From Gammaproteobacteria bacterium (GTDB lineage: Bacteria; Pseudomonadota; Gammaproteobacteria; Poriferisulfidales; Poriferisulfidaceae), in contig RKRZ01000007.1 of assembly GCA_007571105.1 (NCBI GenBank), forward strand, positions 1 through 7,979: a stretch of DNA of 7,979 nucleotides, given 5' to 3'. The notes under the pieces are model-generated. The model did not search any database. It saw only the letters and a program-made list of their open reading frames with translations, and had not been told where the DNA came from. Below are positions 1 through 6,707 of this stretch, piece after piece. The translations under genes were made by a program, and so were the position numbers. Every line of letters starts with the position of its first letter. Position 1 is the first letter of the stretch.

Positions 1-745
1 GAATGATGCTGTGCTCTCGCGCAAAAATCGTAACCGGGATATGGGCGCTTAATTGATCAAGTGCCAGAATTTCTGCAGCCATCAGGGATTCGTAACCGCA
101 GACATAGAGGTGTGAACAAGAGAGAGAGGCATCAGGCAGCTTCCGCAGAGCCTCCCGATAGCATTTGCCGGGGCTCACAATGTTGCTGGATCCTTGATCC
201 CAGGCCTGCCACAGCAAGTGCACAATGCCGGCTTCTGTTTCCAAATGCGCAAGTGCTGTTGCGTGATGTTTGGAATCCGCTGTTTCCGCCAAACCGTATT
301 CTGTTTGCAGGTATTGGGTGAGTTCTTCTTTGGTTGAAAACAGGTTTGCGTCATTGAGCCAGAGGTCCTCGAACAGCGCAATCATCTCTCGAGCAACGGT
401 CCAGGTGTTGGCCTCGTTCAGCCGTTCAAAAGCCTGGGATTTTTGTGCCTTCAATGTGAGGACCAATTCCAGGGTTTCGGACAACTCATTAATCACCAAC
501 TCGGAAGCACAATGATGAAGTGTCCACTGGCGCAAGTCGGCAATCTCAGGCAGGATGCAGCCGTCGAATCCTGCATCACGAATTTGTGCGCCGATGGCCT
601 TGCGCATGGCCGTTTTTGAGGTGCTATCCGGAGTTAGAACAACAAGGTCGGACAGGTCGGACAATTGAGGGGCATGCCGTTGCAAAATCGTACCGATGCA
701 CGCTTTCAGTAGGGATGCATGCAGAGGGCAACGGAGCAATTCCAT
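1..745 (-). CDS. AddB-like / PD-(D/E)XK nuclease-family recombination protein, N-terminal part, cut by left window edge
   Basis: An open frame starts at ATG 745-743 and runs without a stop to base 1, giving about 248 residues of a longer protein. The start (MELLRCPLH) overlaps the fdxA stop codon as TAATG, so translation is probably coupled. The pattern fits the N-terminal inactivated-helicase region of AddB-type subunits. It has an N-terminal helix, then the strand VVLTPDSTSKTAMRKAI at about residue 35, where AddB proteins have a 'LPTRRA..LR' strand and helix. LPEIADLRQW follows at about 65, comparable to 'LP.I.PL.D', and LYVCGYESLMAAE lies near 217, comparable to the 'AGF..L...E' strand. 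AddB family proteins resect double-strand breaks with AddA and carry a C-terminal nuclease with an iron-sulfur cluster. That nuclease would lie beyond the left edge and is not visible. The call rests on remembered family patterns, not a search; another UvrD/RecC-like protein is possible. Confidence 0.6.
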   Translation of the reverse strand, partial: MELLRCPLHASLLKACIGTILQRHAPQLSDLSDLVVLTPDSTSKTAMRKAIGAQIRDAGFDGCILPEIADLRQWTLHHCASELVINELSETLELVLTLKAQKSQAFERLNEANTWTVAREMIALFEDLWLNDANLFSTKEELTQYLQTEYGLAETADSKHHATALAHLETEAGIVHLLWQAWDQGSSNIVSPGKCYREALRKLPDASLSCSHLYVCGYESLMAAEILALDQLSAHIPVTIFAREHSII

Positions 746-1068
746 TAGAGTTCTAGCAGGTCGCGCTTATCCGAGATTTGCCGCCATTCTTGCGCGTCAT
801 CGGGTGGGGATTTGCGTTGGCTGATGATAGGCCATTCTCGAGAGAGATCTGCATTGAGCTGCAGGAATTCCATTTGGTCGGGGGGCAATTTGTGGTCCGG
901 AACAATGGCGTCGACGGGACATTCCGGGACGCACAGGGCACAGTCAATGCACTCTTCCGGGTTGATGACCAAGAAGTTCAATCCCTCATGGAAGCATTCG
1001 ACAGGGCAGACTTCCACGCAGTCGGTATATTTACACTTGATACAGCTTTCAATGACAACAAAGGTCAT
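745..1068 (-). CDS. fdxA: Ferredoxin FdxA, seven-iron [3Fe-4S][4Fe-4S] type
   Basis: This encodes a 107-residue cytoplasmic electron carrier very similar to Azotobacter vinelandii ferredoxin I. The N-terminus MTFVVIESCIKCKYTDC is the family signature. Nine cysteines lie at 9, 12, 17, 21, 25, 40, 43, 46 and 50. By analogy with FdI, Cys9, 17 and 50 hold the [3Fe-4S] cluster and Cys21, 40, 43 and 46 hold the [4Fe-4S] cluster. The tail (about 55-107) matches the long C-terminal extension of this family, with LQLNADLSREWP corresponding to IQLNAELAEVWP. The frame is open upstream to 1218, but the ATG at 1068 gives exactly the family length and start. No Shine-Dalgarno sequence is evident before it. 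The gene leads a pair with the AddB-like gene (TAATG overlap) and is divergent from the heptosyltransferase gene. The in vivo redox partner cannot be deduced here. Confidence 0.96.
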   Translation of the reverse strand: MTFVVIESCIKCKYTDCVEVCPVECFHEGLNFLVINPEECIDCALCVPECPVDAIVPDHKLPPDQMEFLQLNADLSREWPIISQRKSPPDDAQEWRQISDKRDLLEL

Positions 1069-1119
1069 GATAAATCGCAAGAAGTAGAGGCAACTGGGGG
1101 ATACGATTGGCTTTTGAAT

Positions 1120-1125
1120 AGTATA
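1120..1125 (-). promoter_or_regulatory. Candidate -10 box for fdxA
   Basis: On the minus strand the hexamer TATACT (5/6 to TATAAT) lies about 50 bp upstream of the fdxA ATG. That would place the transcript start near 1113 and give a leader of about 45 nt. No good -35 box sits 16-18 bp upstream; that stretch instead holds a short dyad (CCGGA at 1126-1130, TCCGG at 1139-1143) that could be an activator or repressor site. This is a weak call made by eye. Confidence 0.3.
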
Positions 1126-1171
1126 CCGGAAGGGGTCGTCCGGAGATGGATGCTGATAACATGAGGGCGGC

Positions 1172-1178
1172 AGGAAAG
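1172..1178 (+). promoter_or_regulatory. Possible Shine-Dalgarno (AGGAAAG) favouring an upstream TTG start of the heptosyltransferase
   Basis: AGGAAAG ends 7 nt before the TTG codon at 1186, which is in frame with the heptosyltransferase. It is too far (22 nt) from the ATG at 1201. If used, the protein gains five residues (MASIF). The ATG has no Shine-Dalgarno of its own, but neither do fdxA, purL or the Fic gene, so the point is undecided. Confidence 0.3.
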
Positions 1179-1200
1179 TCCCATTTTGGCTTCCATATTC

Positions 1201-2241
1201 ATGTCCCCTCCATACCAATCAATTTGCATCTTGCGACTCTCTGCGCTTGGAGATGTGGCGCATATGATTCCGGTGGCGCAAACGTTAAAAAAACATCAGC
1301 CGGACACAGACCTGACCTGGATCGTTGGTAAGCGTGAATATGAGTTGGTGCGCGGCATTGAGGGGATTGAATTTGTTCCGTTTGACAAAAGCAAGCTACT
1401 GGGCAGTTATTGTTCTGTTGCACGCACCTTGAGGCGGCGCAAATTTGATGTGCTTTTGTGTGCCCAGGTCTCATTGCGGGCAAATATGCTCAGTTCGTTG
1501 ATTCGCGCGGACTTGAAGTTGGGTTATGATCCGACGCGCGCCAAGGACATGCACTCGCTGTTTATTGACGAAAGCATCAAGCCTACGCCAAAGCAGCATG
1601 TCCTGGACAGTTTTTTCAGCTTTATTGAGCATATCGGTGTGTCGCAGCGAGAACTTGTCTGGAATTACTTCATTCCGGATGAAGCGCAGGGATTCGCAAA
1701 ACGAACTTTGGATGAAAAGTGCTCGAAGGTGGTGATTTGTCCTTGTTCCAGCAAAGAGAATCGAAACTGGAGGCCAGATCGCTATGCGGCAGTGGCGGAT
1801 TATGCAATTCGCAAATTGAATGCGCAGGTTATGTTATGCGGTGGAGGCTCCGAGAGCGAAATTGGGATGGGGCGGATGATTGAAGAACAAATGCAGGAGC
1901 AGGCGCTGAATCTGATAGGGCAAATTTCCATTAAGGGATTTCTTGCGTTGTTGCAGAGATCTGATGTTTTAATTTCGCCGGATTCGGGACCTGCGCACAT
2001 GGCAGCGGGTCTGGGTATGCCCGTTGTGGGGTTGTATGCGGTCAGCAATCCCGAGCGCAGCGGACCGTACTTCAGTCGCGACTGGTGCGTCAACAAATAC
2101 GCAGAAGCGGCTCAGGCCTATCAACAGAAATCGGCCGAGGAGTTGAAGTGGGGTACGAAAATAGTCGCGGAGGGTGTGATGAACCTGATTCAGGTCTCGG
2201 ACGTTACTGAAAAACTGAATGCGCTGCTGGCAGGACGCTGA
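1201..2241 (+). CDS. LPS heptosyltransferase-like glycosyltransferase, GT9 family (OpsX/WaaC type)
   Basis: This is a GT-B glycosyltransferase, probably adding heptose from ADP-heptose to the LPS inner core on the cytoplasmic face of the inner membrane. Numbered from the ATG at 1201 (346 aa), the N-terminus SICILRLSALGDVAHMIPV is the GT9 signature, with the conserved Asp of 'S-x-x-GD' at residue 18. Strand VVICPCSSKENRNW (177-190) starts the C-terminal Rossmann domain; its basic residues occupy the nucleotide-phosphate-binding region. ISPDSGPAHMAAGLGMPVVGLY (258-279) is the hallmark donor-binding motif. Length is normal. The N-terminal wording resembles OpsX, the heptose I transferase of Haemophilus, more than E. 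coli WaaC, so first-heptose transfer is likely but not proven. A TTG start at 1186 (351 aa) is the alternative. The gene appears monocistronic: divergent from fdxA and convergent with ssrA. Confidence 0.9.
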   Translation: MSPPYQSICILRLSALGDVAHMIPVAQTLKKHQPDTDLTWIVGKREYELVRGIEGIEFVPFDKSKLLGSYCSVARTLRRRKFDVLLCAQVSLRANMLSSLIRADLKLGYDPTRAKDMHSLFIDESIKPTPKQHVLDSFFSFIEHIGVSQRELVWNYFIPDEAQGFAKRTLDEKCSKVVICPCSSKENRNWRPDRYAAVADYAIRKLNAQVMLCGGGSESEIGMGRMIEEQMQEQALNLIGQISIKGFLALLQRSDVLISPDSGPAHMAAGLGMPVVGLYAVSNPERSGPYFSRDWCVNKYAEAAQAYQQKSAEELKWGTKIVAEGVMNLIQVSDVTEKLNALLAGR

Positions 2242-2287
2242 CTGAGAAATCAGGGCGATGTGACTCCAGCTTATGGCGGGCTCGCTC

Positions 2288-2301
2288 AGGCTGCATAGCC
2301 T
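2288..2301 (+). terminator. Weak candidate terminator hairpin after the heptosyltransferase gene
   Basis: The gap 2242-2333 between two converging genes holds no ORF of note. Its only clear structure is AGGCT-GCAT-AGCCT (5-bp stem, 4-nt loop), followed on the plus strand by a T-rich but interrupted tract (2301-2328). The stem is short, and on the minus strand (the ssrA side) no U-run follows it. It may be a weak terminator or chance. Confidence 0.2.
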
Positions 2302-2333
2302 TCTGGATTGTTCTTCTAGTTTTGTTGCTAATT

Positions 2334-2692
2334 TGGTGGAGGTGGCGGGAATCGAACCCGCGTCCGTCCATTCTTCCTCGTTGGTCCTACATGCTTAGTT
2401 CCGTCTTTAGTCTCGCGGCTGTCACCCGACGGGCAGGGCGCCGACAACTGCCAGTCTGGAGGTTTTAGTTTGACCGCACAACTCCAGACGGGCTGATTGG
2501 CGAGCTTGTGTAAGCGACATCCATTCAGGTCTCACAAGCATTCCCCGAGCGGATGACTAGCCTAGATTAGGCGGCTAGCGCGTAGTTGTCGTCGTTGGCA
2601 ACTATTTTGGTTGCAACCCTTTTTTACGAGGTCGTTGCCGCCTCGGCATGCACCTTGGAATCAGTAATCGACGTCGAAGCCAAGTCACCCCC
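2334..2692 (-). ncRNA. ssrA: Transfer-messenger RNA (tmRNA)
   Basis: This 359-nt one-piece tmRNA rescues stalled ribosomes by trans-translation, working with SmpB and alanyl-tRNA synthetase, and tags the nascent protein for proteolysis. The 5' end GGGGGTG (2692-2686) pairs over seven positions (one G-U) with CACCTCC (2344-2338), and ACCA follows with CCA encoded at 2336-2334. The T arm GCGGGTTCGATTCCCGC lies at 2361-2345. Other conserved blocks are the tRNA-like TTGGCTTCGACG, CCAAGGTGCATGCCGAGG before the first pseudoknot, the tag frame at 2599-2567, and GACTAAGCATGTAG near 2390. Length and layout match E. coli tmRNA (363 nt). No group I intron or element is inserted. The gene is divergent from purL and convergent with the heptosyltransferase gene. 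The same DNA is open on the plus strand, but that is not coding evidence. Confidence 0.97.
2567..2599 (-). other. tmRNA proteolysis-tag reading frame, ANDDNYALAA-stop
   Basis: The resume codon GCC (2599-2597) opens ten codons reading A-N-D-D-N-Y-A-L-A-A, ended by TAA (2569-2567). The bases just before it, AATAGTT, match the conserved UAGUY element that sets the resume point. The LAA end is the ClpXP degron, and the N-terminal AND(D/E)NY segment is the SspB/ClpA contact region in E. coli. The tag differs from the E. coli tag only by Glu4 to Asp, a variant known in Pseudomonas. Confidence 0.95.
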
Positions 2693-2703
2693 AAAGTTAA
2701 AGC

Positions 2704-2712
2704 ATTATATCA
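2704..2712 (-). promoter_or_regulatory. Extended -10 promoter of ssrA (TGATATAAT)
   Basis: Read on the minus strand, TG-A-TATAAT is a perfect extended -10 element ending 11 nt before the mature tmRNA 5' end. Transcription would start near 2697, leaving a leader of about 5 nt for RNase P to remove. The hexamer 17 bp upstream (CCGAGG) is not a -35 box, so recognition would rest on the extended -10, consistent with a strong constitutive RNA promoter. Confidence 0.75.
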
Positions 2713-2715
2713 GCC

Positions 2716-2724
2716 TGTTAAAAT
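2716..2724 (+). promoter_or_regulatory. Extended -10 promoter candidate of purL (TGTTAAAAT)
   Basis: On the plus strand TG-T-TAAAAT (hexamer 5/6 to consensus) lies 29 bp before the purL ATG and would give a leader of about 23 nt. TTAAAG at 2697-2702 with a 16-bp spacer is a poor -35. The element lies head-on beside the ssrA extended -10, with only 3 bp (2713-2715) between the two TG motifs. I see no PurR-type palindrome. Confidence 0.4.
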
Positions 2725-2753
2725 TGCCTCGGACACGCTCTTTGGCCATCTAC

Positions 2754-5700
2754 ATGCCCGTCCGTTCAATTCCAGGGGGTCACGCCTTATCCGAACATGC
2801 ACGGGCCAGCCTCAATGAGCGCTTGCGGCCTGTCAGCGAAATCCAGGTCGCAGGAGCGCGTTTTCACCATTTTCTGAATAGCGAGCAGCCGCTGAGTTCG
2901 AAAGAAATTCAGCGCCTCGAACCTCTTCTGGATTATGCGCCCGTATTCTCGAACACAGCGAAAGCGTGTGCCTCCCTTTGGGTTGTTCCACGCTTAGGCA
3001 CGATTTCGCCATGGTCCAGTAAAGCGACAGAAATCATCCGCGCCTGCGGCTTAAAAAATGTCCTGCGGATAGAACGCGGAATGGAATACCTTCTCAAGAT
3101 GACAGGCGAACCATCCGCTGAGGTGATCGCTTTGCTGCACGACCGGATGACGCAATCCGTGTTGCGAGATGCTCGGGGGATTGAAGAGATGTTTCGAAGT
3201 CTGGAGCCGGCTCCGCTTGAGCATGTCCATTTCGACGAGAACCCCCTTGAAGCCTTGCGGGCATCCGATCGTCTGTACGGTTTGGCTTTATCGGATGCGG
3301 ATATGGAATATCTGATTCAAGTCTATGATCAATTGGGCAGGGGACCCACGGACACGGAACTCATGATGTTCGCACAAGTCAACTCCGAGCATTGCCGTCA
3401 CAAAATTTTCAATGCAGACTGGTCGATTGATGGTGCAGCTATGCCAAACAGCCTGTTTGCCATGATTCGCAACACGCATCAATCTTCTCCAGACGGGGTA
3501 CTGTCTGCGTATACAGACAATGCGGCTGTATTGGAAGGAGGATTGCGCCGGCATTTGCGTCGAGACCCTGAGGAGCGGATATGGCAAGAGCAGGAAGGCG
3601 CTTACGGAATTGTCATCAAGGTCGAGACACACAATCACCCCACAGGTATTTCGCCGTTCCCGGGAGCTGCAACCGGAAGTGGAGGAGAGATTCGTGATGA
3701 AACAGCGTGCGGTCGCGGGGGGCGGCCGAAGGCTGGCTTGTGTGGTTTCGCGGTATCGAACTTGAACTTCGAGGACTGGTCCCGACCTTGGGAAGATGTG
3801 ACGCGCCCGCACCCGAGTCGAATGGCGACACCGTTGGAGATCATGATCGAAGGCCCCATTGGCGCGGCATCTTTCAATAACGAATTCGGGCGTCCTTGCC
3901 TGAGTGGCTTTTTCCGCACGTTGGAGTACGAACAGGAAAAGAAGGGATGCCTCAAAAAATACGGCTATCACAAACCCATCATGCTGGCCGGTGGTATTGG
4001 CAGCATTGATGAGGCCCTCATTCACAAGCAGGCGATACCTGAGGGGGCGCCGATTGTTGTGCTGGGCGGCCCAGCCATGCTGATTGGCTTGGGTGGGGGT
4101 GCCGCCTCATCGCAGCACACCGGAGCAGGAGACGAGGGATTGGATTTCGCGTCCGTGCAGCGCAGCAATCCGGAAATGCAACGCCGGGCTCAGGAGGTGA
4201 TCGAACAATGTGCTGACCGCGGGGAACGCAATCCGATTTTGTCAATTCATGATGTGGGAGCCGGCGGGTTGTCCAATGCTATTCCGGAACTGGTGGACGG
4301 GAGCCCGGGCGGCGCAACACTGGAACTTCGCGACATTCCCTGTGCCGAGAGCGGGATGTCGCCTCGCGAAATCTGGTGCAATGAAGCCCAGGAGCGTTAC
4401 GTGATCGCGTTGCGGCCGGATGCGGTTGAGGAATTCGCTGCTCTATGCCAAAAAGAACGCAGTCCATTCGCAATCATCGGTCATGCGACTAAAGATGGCC
4501 AATTGAAGTTGGCCGATGCGCTTTTGGGCGATGATCCTGCAGATATTCCGATGTCCTTGCTGTTTGGGGAATCATCGCGAATGAGTCTGAAGGTCACCAG
4601 CGTCCAGCGCAGTGTCAATGAGACCGATATTGAAGGCATCAATGTGGAGGAAGCGCTGGAGCGCGTGTTGACGATGCCGAGTGTGGCGTCCAAATCATTT
4701 CTGATCACAATCGGAGACCGCTCAGTTGGAGGCTTGACGGTTCAGGACCAAATGGTGGGTCCTTGGCAGGTTCCAGTTGCGGATGCGGCCATCACGGCGG
4801 CGGATTTCAATGGTCATTTAGGAGAGGCCGTGGTCGTCGGGGAGCGCACGGCATTGGCCGTACACAATCCGGCTGCTTCTGCGCGGATGGCTGTTGCAGA
4901 GGCGCTTAGCAACCTGGCGGGAGTTCGGGTTCGAGGACGCATGCGAGTTTGTCTGTCCGCCAACTGGATGGCAGCAAGTTCTGATCCGGATTCTCTATAC
5001 GAACTGTATGAGGCAGTTGAGGCGATTAGCATGCAATTGTGTCCGGAACTCGGCATGTCAATTCCGGTGGGCAAGGATTCTTTGTCGATGCGTGCTTCTT
5101 GGGAGGATCATGAGGTGACCGCGCCGGTCTCATTGGTAATTTCCGGTTTCGCCCCGGTTGATGATGTGCGCGTTCATGTCACCCCCGAGCTACAACTCGA
5201 TGTTGAGGAATCGGTGCTGCTTCTGGTGGCGCTCAATTCGCACCGCCGACTGGGAGGGTCAGCATTGGCGCAAGCTTATGGCTTGGCCGGGACCGATGTG
5301 CCGGATATCAATGACGCGCAGCAATTGATCGCCTTCTTTGATCTGATGCAGGATTTGCTGGATGAAAGCCTGATCCATGCGTATCACGATCGTTCGGATG
5401 GTGGGTTATTCGCCTGCTTGTGCGAATGCGCTTTCGCAAGCCATTGTTCGATCGATTTTTACATCCCGACAGATGACGGTTCGGAGGCGCTGGGACATCT
5501 GCTTAATGAAGAGATCGGGGCCGTCATACAGGTGCATGGAGAAGCCTTGCCTTCTGTGATGTCACGAATTGAACGAGCCGGACTGATCTGCGCGGGGAAT
5601 GGCAAGATTTTGGATTCTGAGGACTCTCCAGCGTTGCGCATTCGCAAAGAAAACTCACAGATATTGGTGGAGCGCGATCTAGAGACGCTATTTCGCCTAT

Positions 5701-6680
5701 GGGGCAGAACAAGTTATGAAATTGCCCGTCGTCGCGATCATGACGAATGCGCGCACAACGAATATGAGGGGACCGCAAAGATATTGAGCAAGCCGAAGGC
5801 GCAGAATGCCGGTCTATGTTGGCAGGTGAATTTCGATTTAGATAGTTCTGCGATTGCAAGTTCAGTCAATGTTGGCACACGTCCCGAGGTCGCGATTCTG
5901 AGGGAGCAGGGGATCAATGGACATGTTGAGATGGCTGCGGCCTTTACGCGAGCCGGCTTTGTCTGTCGGGACGTGCATATGAGCGAACTTCGGGAGAATC
6001 CAAAGTTGTTGCGGGAAGTATCGGGCTTTGCCGCATGCGGTGGGTTCTCGTACGGTGACGTTTTGGGTGCTGGAGGGGGCTGGGCCAAGAATATTCTCTA
6101 CAACAACCCACTTCGTGATGCGTTCGCAGAGTTTTTCCAACGACAGGATGTTTTTGCCTTGGGAGTCTGCAACGGGTGTCAGATGATGTCGCAGTTGAAA
6201 GAAATCATTCCAGGCGCAGGGCACTGGCCGCATTTTGTCAGAAATTTGAGCGAGCAGTTTGAATCGCGCCTTTGCCAGGTTGAAGTGCTTCCTTCCCCAT
6301 CTATCGTGTTGCAGGACATGGAGGGTAGTGTGATGCCGATCATCGTCGCACATGGAGAAGGCCGGGTCGAATCCGAATGCAATGAGCCTCTGTGGGAGCA
6401 GACGGCTTGTTTGCGTTATGTCCAGCCTAGCCCGTTGGACGGGGCGTCATTTGAGCGGGCGGGGCCTACAGATTATCCAGCGAATCCGAGTGGGTCTGCA
6501 GGGGGGGTCACTGCACTGACCAATAGCGATGGCCGTTTTACTATTATGATGCCGCATCCGGAGCGGCTGTTCCGGATGGCCCAGAATCACCTGCAGGCGA
6601 ATGTGCCGCCTCGGTGGGGAGAACGGGAAGATAGTCCTTGGTTGCGATTGTTCCAGAATGCTCGCCGTTGGTTGGCCTGA
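2754..6680 (+). CDS. purL: Phosphoribosylformylglycinamidine synthase (FGAM synthase), single-chain PurL
   Basis: This enzyme converts FGAR, glutamine and ATP to FGAM, the fourth step of de novo purine synthesis, in the cytoplasm. The 1308-residue chain matches the large proteobacterial type (E. coli 1295). Visible blocks include the N-terminal PurS-like domain (from IPGGHALSE), PGTISPWSSKAT, MFAQVNSEHCRHKIFNADW (205-223), VETHNHP (290-296) with GAATGSGGEIRDE in the ATP-binding synthetase half, IHDVGAGGLSNA (from 498), PVGKDSLSM (from 771) and YHDRSDGG (877-884). The glutaminase domain begins near 1042 (RPEVAILREQG) and has the triad Cys1139 (GVCNGC), His1268 and Glu1270 (PHPER). All key residues look intact. 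The frame is open upstream to 2586, but those 56 codons read through ssrA; ATG 2754 fits the family N-terminus. No Shine-Dalgarno is visible. The gene appears monocistronic. Confidence 0.98.
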   Translation: MPVRSIPGGHALSEHARASLNERLRPVSEIQVAGARFHHFLNSEQPLSSKEIQRLEPLLDYAPVFSNTAKACASLWVVPRLGTISPWSSKATEIIRACGLKNVLRIERGMEYLLKMTGEPSAEVIALLHDRMTQSVLRDARGIEEMFRSLEPAPLEHVHFDENPLEALRASDRLYGLALSDADMEYLIQVYDQLGRGPTDTELMMFAQVNSEHCRHKIFNADWSIDGAAMPNSLFAMIRNTHQSSPDGVLSAYTDNAAVLEGGLRRHLRRDPEERIWQEQEGAYGIVIKVETHNHPTGISPFPGAATGSGGEIRDETACGRGGRPKAGLCGFAVSNLNFEDWSRPWEDVTRPHPSRMATPLEIMIEGPIGAASFNNEFGRPCLSGFFRTLEYEQEKKGCLKKYGYHKPIMLAGGIGSIDEALIHKQAIPEGAPIVVLGGPAMLIGLGGGAASSQHTGAGDEGLDFASVQRSNPEMQRRAQEVIEQCADRGERNPILSIHDVGAGGLSNAIPELVDGSPGGATLELRDIPCAESGMSPREIWCNEAQERYVIALRPDAVEEFAALCQKERSPFAIIGHATKDGQLKLADALLGDDPADIPMSLLFGESSRMSLKVTSVQRSVNETDIEGINVEEALERVLTMPSVASKSFLITIGDRSVGGLTVQDQMVGPWQVPVADAAITAADFNGHLGEAVVVGERTALAVHNPAASARMAVAEALSNLAGVRVRGRMRVCLSANWMAASSDPDSLYELYEAVEAISMQLCPELGMSIPVGKDSLSMRASWEDHEVTAPVSLVISGFAPVDDVRVHVTPELQLDVEESVLLLVALNSHRRLGGSALAQAYGLAGTDVPDINDAQQLIAFFDLMQDLLDESLIHAYHDRSDGGLFACLCECAFASHCSIDFYIPTDDGSEALGHLLNEEIGAVIQVHGEALPSVMSRIERAGLICAGNGKILDSEDSPALRIRKENSQILVERDLETLFRLWGRTSYEIARRRDHDECAHNEYEGTAKILSKPKAQNAGLCWQVNFDLDSSAIASSVNVGTRPEVAILREQGINGHVEMAAAFTRAGFVCRDVHMSELRENPKLLREVSGFAACGGFSYGDVLGAGGGWAKNILYNNPLRDAFAEFFQRQDVFALGVCNGCQMMSQLKEIIPGAGHWPHFVRNLSEQFESRLCQVEVLPSPSIVLQDMEGSVMPIIVAHGEGRVESECNEPLWEQTACLRYVQPSPLDGASFERAGPTDYPANPSGSAGGVTALTNSDGRFTIMMPHPERLFRMAQNHLQANVPPRWGEREDSPWLRLFQNARRWLA

Positions 6681-6707
6681 GTTTCCGGTTTGTAGGGTGG
6701 CTGCTGT

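Noticed and set aside
778..1164. Plus-strand 128-aa ORF over fdxA.
   Set aside because: It is the antisense shadow of fdxA, whose cysteine motifs are unmistakable.
1069..1218. Upstream extension of the fdxA frame to 1218 (157 aa).
   Set aside because: The family starts at MTFVV; the extra 50 residues match nothing in FdxA and would overlap the 5' end of the heptosyltransferase gene.
2334..2361. ssrA 3' end as an integration (att) site for a genomic island.
   Set aside because: tmRNA 3' ends are common targets, but no integrase gene and no second copy of the 3' segment appear in the window, and the next gene is an ordinary heptosyltransferase.
2693..2753. Purine riboswitch or PurR operator before purL.
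   Set aside because: The leader is too short for an aptamer and contains no ACGCAAACG-type palindrome.
3288..4025. Minus-strand 245-aa ORF inside purL.
   Set aside because: It lies wholly antisense to conserved PurL motifs and shows no recognisable domain.
6681..6707. Bidirectional terminator between purL and the Fic gene.
   Set aside because: The 27-bp gap shows no convincing stem-loop with a T-run on either strand.
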